Source: Bdellovibrionota bacterium (lineage in GTDB: Bacteria > Bdellovibrionota > Bacteriovoracia > Bacteriovoracales > Bacteriovoracaceae). Taken from it: a stretch of 64,000 bases of DNA. This document shows positions 26,877 through 35,225 of the stretch, piece by piece (position 1 is the stretch's first letter; every line of letters starts with the position of its first letter). The notes beneath the pieces were generated by a model, which worked only from the letters and a program-made list of their open reading frames with translations, made no database searches and had not been told where the DNA came from. Where the stretch lies: assembly GCA_030828105.1 (NCBI GenBank), contig JAURDE010000002.1, forward strand, positions 1 through 64,000, in the 5' to 3' direction. The translations under genes and the position numbers were made by a program.

Positions 26877-27571
26877 GCGTGTCCCGAATGTATCAATTTG
26901 CCTTTTTCAAGATGCACAATTCTACCTGAAAAGCTTTTGACCAGGTCTTTATTATGCGTGGCCCATACTACTGTTATTCCCCTCTTTAAGTTGAGAAAGC
27001 TTAAGAGTTCATATAACTTCTTTGCGTTTGATAAATCTAAACTACTTGTTGGCTCATCCAGAAGTAAAATGCTTGGTTTCGTTAAAAGGGCCCTAATAAT
27101 GGCCACTTTTTGTTTTAACCCACCATTGGCCTCTTTGATTTTTAATTTTAATCTATCTGATATACCTAAAATTCTACAAAGCTCATTTCTATCTGATAGA
27201 AAAAGCTTTTTAGACTTATAAATACTTCTATCATAAGCTTGATCTAGAGTTTTTTCACACGTATTACCAGGAATAAGTCTTAAATCTTGATATACTTTAC
27301 CAATAAAATGACTTTTAGGATCAGTATGATAGTTCACTTGCCCAGAAGAAGGATCTATACTTTTACCCATCAACTTTAAAAGTGTAGTCTTACCTGCTCC
27401 ACTAGGACCTGTTAAAAAGACCACTTCTCCCATTTGGACAGTAAGATTTATTGCACTTAATGCTTTTGTGGTACCGTAATCCATACTGATATCTTCCAAA
27501 GTCAATAGTGTAGACCTTGAGACGTTAGATGACTGATTGAAAAAGTTGTTTCTGACTTCCTGTTGAAACAT
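26864..27571 (-). CDS. ftsE: Cell division ATP-binding protein FtsE
   Basis: 235 residues. Walker A GPSGAGKTT, Q-loop VYQDLRLIPG (the FtsE-like form), Walker B ILLLDEPTSSLD and switch His in WATHN are all present. The ABC signature is unusual: ANGGLKQKV instead of LSGGEQQRV. There is an N-terminal extension of about 20 residues before the ABC domain. It powers FtsX and so the activation of septal wall hydrolysis. It starts the operon with ftsX, envC and ctpA; AAAGG lies before the ATG and a good promoter lies 52 bp upstream. Confidence 0.92.
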   Translation of the reverse strand: MFQQEVRNNFFNQSSNVSRSTLLTLEDISMDYGTTKALSAINLTVQMGEVVFLTGPSGAGKTTLLKLMGKSIDPSSGQVNYHTDPKSHFIGKVYQDLRLIPGNTCEKTLDQAYDRSIYKSKKLFLSDRNELCRILGISDRLKLKIKEANGGLKQKVAIIRALLTKPSILLLDEPTSSLDLSNAKKLYELLSFLNLKRGITVVWATHNKDLVKSFSGRIVHLEKGKLIHSGHACFI

Positions 27572-27622
27572 ACTACCTTTCGTCGAACTCCCTTTCCTTT
27601 ATGGACAGGGTTATTGAATTAA

Positions 27623-27651
27623 ATTTTATCGTATTACTAAAAATAAAGCAA
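27623..27651 (-). promoter_or_regulatory. Promoter for the ftsE-ftsX-envC-ctpA operon
   Basis: Minus strand TTGCTT (27646-27651) and TAAAAT (27623-27628) with a 17-nt spacer. It sits between the end of the HD phosphohydrolase gene and the ftsE start. Confidence 0.5.
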
Positions 27652-27683
27652 AATGACTTACAATGGAGCAATATTATCCAGTA

Positions 27684-29129
27684 TTAGGAAAAGTATCTCT
27701 CTCCTTCGATCAACTTTTCATCAAGAAGTAAATTATAAGCTGATTTAGAGCAAAATACGTTAGGGAGATAGTTATTTGTATTTTGAAGATTAGAAATAAT
27801 TGAGTTTTCTACCTCCACCAATAATCTGATGTCATTGTTTTCAAATGAAATTTTTACAGGGTCCCTTTCGAGCAAAATATTTGGCGTAGTTTTTTTCTTA
27901 ACCAATTTCTTATAACTACTTACCATGGTAAGCTCTTTTGTCGGCAGATCAGGGATAACCCAATCCTCCTTATTACCTTTCTTTTTTAACACCTTAATGA
28001 TTTCCTCTAATTTCGATTCCGCTCTTTTAATGACTTTTTCATTATCTTGTATATCATCTTGATTAAGAAGCCTTTGGTTAAACTCCTTCGCCCTAATAGT
28101 TTTAGGACCTTTCTTAAAAAGAAGGGTTTCGGCCATCTCCCTTATGTCTCCATATTTATCAAAATGACCAGCGGCTAAGTTTGTTTGAACGGCCGTCATA
28201 AAGTAATTATCATTAAATCCAAAAAATCTCATAGGCTCGTAACTTACGAGGTCTAGCAATTCACTATATTTATAAACAAGAGATTTCTCCAACATATGAA
28301 AACAAACTCTTGCCGCAATAGCATCATATTTAGCACCTCTTGGAGAACGAATAACCTGTGAGTACCATGAGAATCTTGATAACAAAAAATCTTCTATACA
28401 ATGAATAGCATTACTTCTAATTGTTAATATTTCTTCGTTCTCTATAACTCCTGTTTTGAAGTTAAAAAGAAGATAATCTCTATCATATGATCCATATTTT
28501 AGACCTGTATAATGAGCATCCCTGAGTAAATAATCCATTCGATCACAATCTATATCCGAATGAAGAATCTGATTCCCAAGAATGGATGGGCCTAATCCTT
28601 TAACATAGTCAGAAATTGTTTTTGGCTCATATCCAAAGGTTTCAAGAATCCTTGTTATACCACCTTCATAATTAGTGTTTTTTATTATAAAAGAGCCAAG
28701 GTTTTCGTGATCATCTTTTAGCCCTTTTCCTCTTTTATTATTAGTAGTATCACCGAACTCGATGTAAGCGCCTTCGGTTGTGTGACTAAAAGGGAAAGTA
28801 CCCAAATCATGCATAAGTGCACTTAGCCGAATTGTTTGATGAAAGTCTTTTTCCTTTGAGTGGAAATTAGGATTCATTAACTCTTCATCAGTAACGGCCT
28901 TTTTACATACTTTTAAAATCTCATGCGCATTATGCATGACACCTATTGAATGTCCAAAGCGTGAGTGTTCAGCACCAGGAAAGACATAGAATGAAAAGCC
29001 TAATTGCTTTATCCATCTTAGTCTTTGATAAAAGGGTGAGTGGATAATTTTCCACTCAATTGGAGTTAGTTTGATAAATCCATAGATTGGATCAAATATG
29101 AGGTGTTTTTTGTTTTTTATAACATCCAT
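27684..29129 (-). CDS. HD-domain phosphohydrolase (SAMHD1/YdhJ-like)
   Basis: 481 residues. The start DPIYGFIKLTPIEW and RLRWIKQLGFSFYVFPGAEHSRFGHSIGV, here marked by AEHSRFGHS, are typical of the dGTPase/SAMHD1 group. The HD pair is in LMHDLGTFPFSH, with a later metal Asp in HSDIDCDRMDYLLRD, and YTGLKYGSYD follows. It probably hydrolyses a nucleotide triphosphate or phosphate ester in the cytoplasm; the substrate is not known. No strong ribosome-binding site is seen. The next gene upstream is a 74-residue basic protein on the same strand. Confidence 0.88.
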   Translation of the reverse strand: MDVIKNKKHLIFDPIYGFIKLTPIEWKIIHSPFYQRLRWIKQLGFSFYVFPGAEHSRFGHSIGVMHNAHEILKVCKKAVTDEELMNPNFHSKEKDFHQTIRLSALMHDLGTFPFSHTTEGAYIEFGDTTNNKRGKGLKDDHENLGSFIIKNTNYEGGITRILETFGYEPKTISDYVKGLGPSILGNQILHSDIDCDRMDYLLRDAHYTGLKYGSYDRDYLLFNFKTGVIENEEILTIRSNAIHCIEDFLLSRFSWYSQVIRSPRGAKYDAIAARVCFHMLEKSLVYKYSELLDLVSYEPMRFFGFNDNYFMTAVQTNLAAGHFDKYGDIREMAETLLFKKGPKTIRAKEFNQRLLNQDDIQDNEKVIKRAESKLEEIIKVLKKKGNKEDWVIPDLPTKELTMVSSYKKLVKKKTTPNILLERDPVKISFENNDIRLLVEVENSIISNLQNTNNYLPNVFCSKSAYNLLLDEKLIEGERYFS

Positions 29130-29164
29130 GTTATTTTAAGTATTGGTTTTTCCTTTACATTTAC

Positions 29165-29389
29165 CTATTGTAATTTTTTAGATCTTCTTCTCTTTTTTGG
29201 AGCTTTTTTATTTAAAAAATCGGTATAAATTTTTTCTAAAATGAGACGGGCCTCTTTTTGAAGGTTATTGTCGTATACAAATCTGTAAAAACCTTCAACC
29301 TCTGGAGTCTTTTTAAAGGTCCTAATGTTGACAGCTCCTTCTACCTCGCCTTGATTTCCTGACTTGTCAATTTCTTCTGTCTTGTTCAT
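29165..29389 (-). CDS. Small conserved-looking basic protein, unknown
   Basis: 74 residues. The middle (VEGFYRFVYDNNLQKEARLIL) looks like an ordered helical segment; the C-terminus is very basic (KKAPKKRRRSKK), which suggests nucleic acid binding. A strong RBS (GGAGG) lies before the ATG. It sits between the HD phosphohydrolase and the AAA+ regulator on the same strand. No family recognised. Confidence 0.7.
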   Translation of the reverse strand: MNKTEEIDKSGNQGEVEGAVNIRTFKKTPEVEGFYRFVYDNNLQKEARLILEKIYTDFLNKKAPKKRRRSKKLQ

Positions 29390-29446
29390 TATTCCTCCAC
29401 TTTTTTATTTTAGTGTTTTTTTTTAAATTTACCAAATCCTAATTCA

Positions 29447-30988
29447 TTATTCCTGTTTAGGAGCGATCATTCCATAGGAGTGAAGTTTGTTATATAGTGT
29501 TTTAACAGTTATTCCTAATACTTTAGCAGTTTTAGTCTTATTGCCCTCAAGCTGACCTAGTGTGTTACATATATAAACTCTTTCTAAATCGCCTAGAGTC
29601 ATACCAGAGTAAGCGCTTAGAAGATTTTTTTCCTCTTTCACTTCAACTTCAGGTTGAACTGTAACAGAAAGTGGTAGCTGCTCCTTGTCAACAACACTAG
29701 AGCTAGATTTGTAATAGGCTTTTTCGATTACACTTTTCAACTCTCTGATATTTCCTTCCCAAGAGTACTCTTTTAATGCTCTTATTAAACATGGTGATAA
29801 AGACTTTTGCTTTTCTACAGGCTTATCTTTATTAAGAAAGTAGTTGGCCAAAGCTTCAATATCTTCATGTCTTTCTTTAAGGCCAGGAACACGAATCGAT
29901 ACCGTTGAAAATAAATAGTAAAGGTCTTCTCTATAAGTTCCCTCTAAAACCATTTTTTCTAAGTCTATTTTGCTTGTTGAAATAATCCTAACATCACTTT
30001 TAAATGTTGTATGGGCATTTGATCTCATTCCTCTTTTATTTTTAATAAATTCAGCAAGCTTAGTTTGAATGGGGAATTTAATACTATCAACATTTTTTAG
30101 AAGTAAAGTCCCTTTGTCTGCAAGCTCTAAAAGCCCCATTTTTTCAGGCTCGCCTTGTATTGAAGACGCCTTTCCAAAGATCTCCTCATCAAGCTGTTGA
30201 ATACCAATATCAGCGCAATCAAAAGTTATAAATGGCCCTTTTGATTTAGAAGCCTCTAAATGAATCTTTTTAGCTAAAGACTCTTTACCAGTTCCACTTG
30301 CACCATTTAGATGTATAGATACATCTGAAGAGCTTATTTTTTCACAATAATCTACGATTTCCTTCATTTTAGAACTTTTATAAATAAAGTTCTCTTTTTG
30401 TAGAATAAAATTATTTGATAATTCTGAATTATTATCTTTTTTGGCCAAGGCTTCCTCAGCTTCCTCTATTCTTCTAAGAAGGGCCACATTAAGGTTTTGG
30501 GCCGTAATATACATTTTCATATTTGATATAGGTCTTTGAAGCTTCAAAAGAATATCGAGGACCAGAGTCATATCATTAACTGAAAAATCCTGCTTATTTC
30601 CAGAAAAAGTCATAATACTAATAATGACTCCATCAAAAATGATAGGGAGTATAAACAGAGACTCTTGTGACAAATTAAGACCATGGAATAAAGGATCTCT
30701 TGAAATGTTATTAGAAAAATAGGGTCTTTTAGTTTTTACAACATGCTGGAGGTGAGCACTAGATTTATTTAAATCAATAACTTTAGGGTTATTTTTGTTA
30801 TCTAAAATGACCTGTCTTATATCTGAATTTTCACCTAATACATAAACACTGTGTTTATCACATCCAATGGATTTTCCTATAAACTTGGCCAATTCACCAA
30901 AAAACTCACCTTCATCTAATGTGGCAAATAACTTGGCAGTTATTTCACTGAGGTTCGTCAATTTTTTTTCCACCAATGTTGTTGTCAT
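29447..30988 (-). CDS. NtrC-like AAA+ regulator lacking GAFTGA and Walker B acidic residues
   Basis: 513 residues. An N-terminal GAF domain (about 20-150) and a helical linker lead to an AAA+ domain (about 205-430) and a Fis-type HTH (NKTKTAKVLGITVKTLYNKL). Walker A is kept (NGASGTGKES, about 229-237). The loop where GAFTGA should be reads FGKASSIQGEPEKMG (271-285), and Walker B reads GTLLLKNV, with Lys298-Asn299 in place of Asp-Glu. It therefore probably cannot drive sigma-54 open complex formation and may act as a DNA-binding regulator only. RBS AGGAG, 6 nt before the ATG. Direct repeats lie upstream. Confidence 0.87.
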   Translation of the reverse strand: MTTTLVEKKLTNLSEITAKLFATLDEGEFFGELAKFIGKSIGCDKHSVYVLGENSDIRQVILDNKNNPKVIDLNKSSAHLQHVVKTKRPYFSNNISRDPLFHGLNLSQESLFILPIIFDGVIISIMTFSGNKQDFSVNDMTLVLDILLKLQRPISNMKMYITAQNLNVALLRRIEEAEEALAKKDNNSELSNNFILQKENFIYKSSKMKEIVDYCEKISSSDVSIHLNGASGTGKESLAKKIHLEASKSKGPFITFDCADIGIQQLDEEIFGKASSIQGEPEKMGLLELADKGTLLLKNVDSIKFPIQTKLAEFIKNKRGMRSNAHTTFKSDVRIISTSKIDLEKMVLEGTYREDLYYLFSTVSIRVPGLKERHEDIEALANYFLNKDKPVEKQKSLSPCLIRALKEYSWEGNIRELKSVIEKAYYKSSSSVVDKEQLPLSVTVQPEVEVKEEKNLLSAYSGMTLGDLERVYICNTLGQLEGNKTKTAKVLGITVKTLYNKLHSYGMIAPKQE

Positions 30989-31021
30989 GTATAACTCCTG
31001 ATCAATTTAAAAGCCTGTGGC

Positions 31022-31059
31022 CGTCTAAAACTTATGTAAATAATACAATGCGTCTAAAA
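31022..31059 (-). promoter_or_regulatory. Direct repeats around a -10-like site upstream of the AAA+ regulator
   Basis: TTTTAGACG occurs twice on the minus strand (31051-31059 and 31022-31030), spaced 29 bp start to start. TATTAT (31040-31045) lies between them. The arrangement would suit an operator, perhaps for autoregulation. Confidence 0.3.
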
Positions 31060-31085
31060 AAATTACAAGACCTTTTTGGTCAGGT
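31055..31085 (-). terminator. Weak terminator after tolB
   Basis: Minus strand GACC-AAAAA-GGTC followed by TTGTAA and seven T. The stem is only 4 bp with possible extension across mismatches, about 65 bp after the tolB stop, so it is a modest candidate for the end of the long envelope operon. Confidence 0.3.
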
Positions 31086-31147
31086 GTGTCATTTTAATCA
31101 ACAATCTTAATGTTTTCGGGTATTTAGGTGGTTTTTGTGAGAGGTCT

Positions 31148-32497
31148 CTAGTTTCTGGACCAACGTGGTCCCTGGCAGTTACCAAAGTTTTCTGTCAAAT
31201 TTTTAATCACTTTTCCTTCTCTGGTCATAAGGTAAATAGACTGCTTCTTCTTATACATACTCTCTACCATAAGATTAGCGAAGGCGATAAACTCACCGTC
31301 ATTAGAGTAGACAGGATCTTCATTGGAGCCGAAATTTTTAGTTAATCTGGCCAAACCAGTCCCATCAGGGTTTATCTTAAAAAGATCAAACCTTTTATCT
31401 AGCCAAGAAGAAAAGACGATCTCTTGGCCATCAGGTGAAAACCTAGGTGTTGCATTATAATCACCCACATAACTAATTCTTTTTACATCTTTTTCCAAAG
31501 ACCTTGGATCCATTGTATATATCATCGCCTTTCCGGCCCTATTGGATAAAAAAACCATTTTTTTACCATCAATTGTTAAGGATGGATCCACATCAGAAGC
31601 ATAATGTCTTGTAATTCTTCTTAAGCGGCGTTTATCGAGGCTCATGGCATAGATTTCTGCATTTCCAACATGGCTTAAAGTTAAATATATGACATTATCA
31701 TCACGTGAAAAAATGGCCCCAGAGTTAAGTCCTTTTTTACGTGATATCAGACGAGCTGAATTTTTATTAAGATCATACATATAGAGGTCAACATTTTTAA
31801 GGCCGCCCCCACCTTTTATCAAACTATAAAGTATTTTCGTACCATCATGAGATATCGCTGGTGAAATAACTAAACCTCTGTGAAACGTTAATCTTCTTTT
31901 GTTTTGCCCATTAAAGTCCATTATATAAAGTTCTTTAATATTACCTTTTATTCGTTTGCTTTTAGGAGTATCTCTATCAGTGACAAAGACAATTTTGGAT
32001 TTAAAGATAGAGGGCATACCTGTGAGCTTACGATAGGATAAATCGGCCAAACCATGAACTTGATCAATAAGCCCTTTATCTTGTTGAATAACGCCTTCTG
32101 TTTCAAAAACTTTTTCATTAGCAGATATTTTATATACAGATAATCCATAATGAGTTTTCGTCTTATTTAACCAAAAACGAAAACTAAAAAGAATATTAAC
32201 ATTTTTATTAATCCAATAAATAAAATCCGATTTATTTTTTATATCATTTTTAATAAAATTTTTATCATCTAGGACTTCAAATTTATCAACATAAAAAGAA
32301 AAATCTTGTTTAAAAACATTTATAAACTTATTAATTCTATCACTTTCATTTGGACTTATATCTAATGGAAAAGAAGACTTTTGAAAAACCACTTTATCTT
32401 TTTCAAGCTCTGCTTCTCCGACACCAACAATCGCGTAATTAGCGAAGGTCATGACAGGAACAAGTAAAGTAATTAAAAATATAGCGACTTTAAACAT
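31148..32497 (-). CDS. tolB: TolB, periplasmic propeller protein of the Tol system
   Basis: 449 residues with a signal peptide (MTFANYA). The N-terminal domain is followed by PD40/WD40-like blades typical of TolB: KELYIMDFNGQNKRRLTF, SPAISHDGTKILY, NAEIYAMSLDKRRLRRIT, FSPDGQEIVF and LFKINPDGTGLARLT. TolB links TolA to Pal and the outer membrane during division. It is the last gene of a long operon after tolA-like and tolQR genes. No pal gene follows in the window; the next gene is the AAA+ regulator after 159 bp. Confidence 0.93.
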   Translation of the reverse strand: MFKVAIFLITLLVPVMTFANYAIVGVGEAELEKDKVVFQKSSFPLDISPNESDRINKFINVFKQDFSFYVDKFEVLDDKNFIKNDIKNKSDFIYWINKNVNILFSFRFWLNKTKTHYGLSVYKISANEKVFETEGVIQQDKGLIDQVHGLADLSYRKLTGMPSIFKSKIVFVTDRDTPKSKRIKGNIKELYIMDFNGQNKRRLTFHRGLVISPAISHDGTKILYSLIKGGGGLKNVDLYMYDLNKNSARLISRKKGLNSGAIFSRDDNVIYLTLSHVGNAEIYAMSLDKRRLRRITRHYASDVDPSLTIDGKKMVFLSNRAGKAMIYTMDPRSLEKDVKRISYVGDYNATPRFSPDGQEIVFSSWLDKRFDLFKINPDGTGLARLTKNFGSNEDPVYSNDGEFIAFANLMVESMYKKKQSIYLMTREGKVIKNLTENFGNCQGPRWSRN

Positions 32498-32513
32498 ATT
32501 GCCATCCTAACTT

Positions 32514-33251
32514 TTATAGAGGAAAACCTAAAACTATTTTACCTTGGGCCGCCAAGTCTTTGGCCAGTCCTTTTGGTGTAGGAAATTGACTGCGGTTAAT
32601 TGCATTCATTGCCCTTTGATCATATTCCTTGTTACCAGAGCTTTTATAAACTTCGGCCCTTATAAGATGACCTGTTGAATTCAAATAAATCCTTATACGG
32701 CAGTTTAGATCCTCATTAATAAGATAGCTGGGCAATTTCCAATGAGGACGTACAAAATCAGGCAAAGTACTCACATATTCCTCAACCTCAGTAGTAGGCC
32801 GAGAACCTCTTGTACCTATAATAGCACTGCCCTTGCTAATTTTATTCCCTTCAAGGATTAATTGAGAAAGATCAACTCCACTTGATCGGCCATTACTTTT
32901 TACTTTGGAAGGTTTTATTCCTACTTTTTTCTTGGCCTGTCTCTTTAATAAGTCCATCAAAGATCTTTTCTTAGCTTTTTTAAGATATTCAGGTCCAACT
33001 CCACTGCCGTTGTCCTTAGCTTTTTCGGGGCTGGTCGATTCTTCACGTATTTTAATATTTTTTAATTCTTGAAGAGTTAGTTTTGGCATGGCCACGACAT
33101 CCACTCGAACAGCAGGTAAAACCTCAATTATTTCCACTTTTTGGTTTTTGGAAATTTTAGAGAATAAGAAAAAAACAACAAATATAAGAATATGAACAAG
33201 AAATGAGATGCCTGTAAAATAGCTTAAACTTTTTTCATGGCGATAAGTCAT
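32514..33251 (-). CDS. TolA/TonB-like energy transducer
   Basis: 245 residues. One N-terminal membrane helix (SYFTGISFLVHILIFVVFF), a Lys-rich middle (about 70-125) and a C-terminal TonB/TolA-type domain: LNCRIRIYLNSTGHLIRAEV, then DQRAMNAINRSQFPTP. It spans the periplasm and passes motion from the TolQR motor to TolB or the outer membrane. Its start overlaps the tolQR stop by 4 bp and tolB follows 16 bp later, so TolA is the natural reading. The central domain is short compared with E. coli TolA. Confidence 0.85.
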   Translation of the reverse strand: MTYRHEKSLSYFTGISFLVHILIFVVFFLFSKISKNQKVEIIEVLPAVRVDVVAMPKLTLQELKNIKIREESTSPEKAKDNGSGVGPEYLKKAKKRSLMDLLKRQAKKKVGIKPSKVKSNGRSSGVDLSQLILEGNKISKGSAIIGTRGSRPTTEVEEYVSTLPDFVRPHWKLPSYLINEDLNCRIRIYLNSTGHLIRAEVYKSSGNKEYDQRAMNAINRSQFPTPKGLAKDLAAQGKIVLGFPL

Positions 33252-34366
33252 AATTTACTTTTTTCATCTACCTCTGTTACTAAAGCAATCGAGTTGATAC
33301 CACCACTTTTGAGAAAAGACATTAGTTTTGCAACCTTACCGTAACTTAATTCATAATCGGCCCTTAGAAATAGAACTGATGTATTAGTTTCTTTAAATTT
33401 ATCATTAACAAGTTCAATAATAGTATCTTTGGTAATTGGATCTTTCCCAAGGTAAAACTCTCCGCTCTTTGTTAAAGATAACACGACCTGTTGAGTACTA
33501 AGGTTAACTCTATTAACTTCCTTTGTTTTGGGAAGCTCTAAACGAATACCATTAAGCATAAGAGGGGCCGTAATCATAAAAATAATAAGTAGCACTAACA
33601 TAACATCTACTAAGGGAGTTACGTTAATTTCAGAGAAAACTTTATTGTTATTATTTCCTGACGAGAATCCCATAAATCTTGACTTTGAAGAGCTTAATGT
33701 ATGCTCAACCCTATTTAAAAAGCTTTGAGCAAAGCTTTCCATTTTTTTATTAACCTGTGAATTGGAGTTTGAAAAATAATTGAAAAACCAGACGGCCGGA
33801 ATTGCGGCAAATAACCCCACTGCCGTAGCAATTAGAGCTTCTGCTATACCGGGAGCAACAGCTTCAAGAGTTCCTCCCCCTTTTGCCAAACCAGCAAACG
33901 AATGAATAATTCCCCACACGGTTCCTAAAAGCCCAATAAATGGAGAAATAGAACCAACACTGGCCAAAATTGATAATAAAGAATCTAAGCGTAAATTAGA
34001 ATCATTCATTCCTTTTTTCAATGATCTTTCAACTCCTTCAAGTCCAAACCGGTCAAAGTGTTTAAGAAAATCAAGCTCTTTGAGCTTTTCAATTTCATTA
34101 TGACCTTCTACAAACATCGTTTTAAAGGAAGATAAAGAGAGCTCTTGAGTTTTATTGATAATATCTTTAAAGGATGCTGATTCTGAGTAAACTTTAAGAA
34201 ACTCATCATTTTGTTTATTTATTTCTTTAATACTTTTTCTTTTCTTAATAATAATGGCCCATGAAAGAACTGAAAGAAATATAAGTAGAAGCAAGATGGC
34301 CTGCACTATAATATCTGAGTTCATTAAAATATGAAGATAGTCCATTTGTATAGATGATTGATCCAT
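33248..34366 (-). CDS. tolQ-tolR: Fused TolQ-TolR motor protein
   Basis: 372 residues in one uninterrupted frame. Residues about 1-225 are TolQ/ExbB: an N-terminal helix (AILLLLIFLSVLSWAII), then SPFIGLLGTVWGIIHSF and VAPGIAEALIATAVGLFAAIP, the two ion-channel helices. Residues about 238-372 are TolR/ExbD: FSEINVTPLVDVMLVLLII with the proton-carrying Asp, then a periplasmic domain ending near YGKVAKLMSFLKSGG. The linker of about 25 residues contains SSGNNNNKV. The proteins are normally separate and assemble as 5 TolQ to 2 TolR. I chose ATG at 34366 because AAGGAG (34373-34378) lies 6 nt upstream; the longer TTG start would place that site inside the gene. Next are tolA-like and tolB genes. 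Confidence 0.93.
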   Translation of the reverse strand: MDQSSIQMDYLHILMNSDIIVQAILLLLIFLSVLSWAIIIKKRKSIKEINKQNDEFLKVYSESASFKDIINKTQELSLSSFKTMFVEGHNEIEKLKELDFLKHFDRFGLEGVERSLKKGMNDSNLRLDSLLSILASVGSISPFIGLLGTVWGIIHSFAGLAKGGGTLEAVAPGIAEALIATAVGLFAAIPAVWFFNYFSNSNSQVNKKMESFAQSFLNRVEHTLSSSKSRFMGFSSGNNNNKVFSEINVTPLVDVMLVLLIIFMITAPLMLNGIRLELPKTKEVNRVNLSTQQVVLSLTKSGEFYLGKDPITKDTIIELVNDKFKETNTSVLFLRADYELSYGKVAKLMSFLKSGGINSIALVTEVDEKSKL

Positions 34367-34391
34367 AACAATCTCCTTGTTCAATTCGTTG

Positions 34392-35222
34392 TTATACTTT
34401 ATCAGAGGCTGAATCTCTTAGCCAAGTTTGCTCAGGGGAGAAGGTCATTTTTATGTATAGCCAGCATACTAGATAAAAGACCAGGGAATAATGCACATCA
34501 CCAAATTGGTTGTCAGACATTTTTGTATAGATTGGATCTAGCCAATACAGTAAGGCAGTAGGAAGTATATAAAAGGTCATCCATATTAATCCGTTACTAT
34601 AACCTTTTCCTTCAACCAAAGCACATGAGCAAAGAAATAAAAAATTAATAAAGGCCCAGAATAAAATCGGAGTATGATGATCAAATAACGAAAAAGGATA
34701 GAATGAATTAAAACTTAGTATAAAAAGGCTTGAAAAAGCTAATGCCCTAATAATAAGAGTTAGAGGTTTGTCGTAAATAGGATATTTAATAATAATGAGG
34801 TGAAGAATAAAGAAGTCAAAAAAATAAAAAGCAAATTGACCTAAAATAGAATCTAAAATAATTGAATAAGTTATCACCCCTGAAAAGTTTGGTTTTCCCC
34901 AAACTAATATTTGCATTAACCATATAAAGCATAGTGAAACGACAAAAGATGCCGAAGGTCGTGTCCAAAGTTTTTTTAATAGAAAATCAAAAGAAAAATC
35001 TAGGGTATATATTTTATAGAAAATATAGAAGGACAGAAACTTTGAAAAAACGACAAGCATCCAACCTTGATCAAATATCCAATCCTCAATAATACCTACA
35101 CGGTGTCCTAATTGAAAGTGAAAGAACGAAAAGACAGAAATAAGGATTTGGTAGAAAATGGCCGCAAAGACTAGGTACAGCAGATAGACGAAACTGGATT
35201 TTAAAATATTATATTTATCCAT
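34392..35222 (-). CDS. Polytopic membrane protein of unknown function
   Basis: 276 residues with about seven or eight hydrophobic segments and few charged residues; aromatic residues are frequent. I recognise no family signature. Its place matters: it lies in the tol operon, 3 bp after the preceding 307-residue gene and 25 bp before tolQR. It may serve envelope assembly or be only co-transcribed. Some features (paired Phe/Tyr-rich helices, short loops) recall CPBP-like or lipid-modifying membrane proteins, but no catalytic motif is visible. Confidence 0.75.
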   Translation of the reverse strand: MDKYNILKSSFVYLLYLVFAAIFYQILISVFSFFHFQLGHRVGIIEDWIFDQGWMLVVFSKFLSFYIFYKIYTLDFSFDFLLKKLWTRPSASFVVSLCFIWLMQILVWGKPNFSGVITYSIILDSILGQFAFYFFDFFILHLIIIKYPIYDKPLTLIIRALAFSSLFILSFNSFYPFSLFDHHTPILFWAFINFLFLCSCALVEGKGYSNGLIWMTFYILPTALLYWLDPIYTKMSDNQFGDVHYSLVFYLVCWLYIKMTFSPEQTWLRDSASDKV

Positions 35223-35225
35223 AAA

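Noticed and set aside
31157-31171. Palindrome GGACCA-ACG-TGGTCC near the tolB end
   Set aside because: It lies in the last tolB codons and no T run follows on either strand, so it is not a credible terminator.
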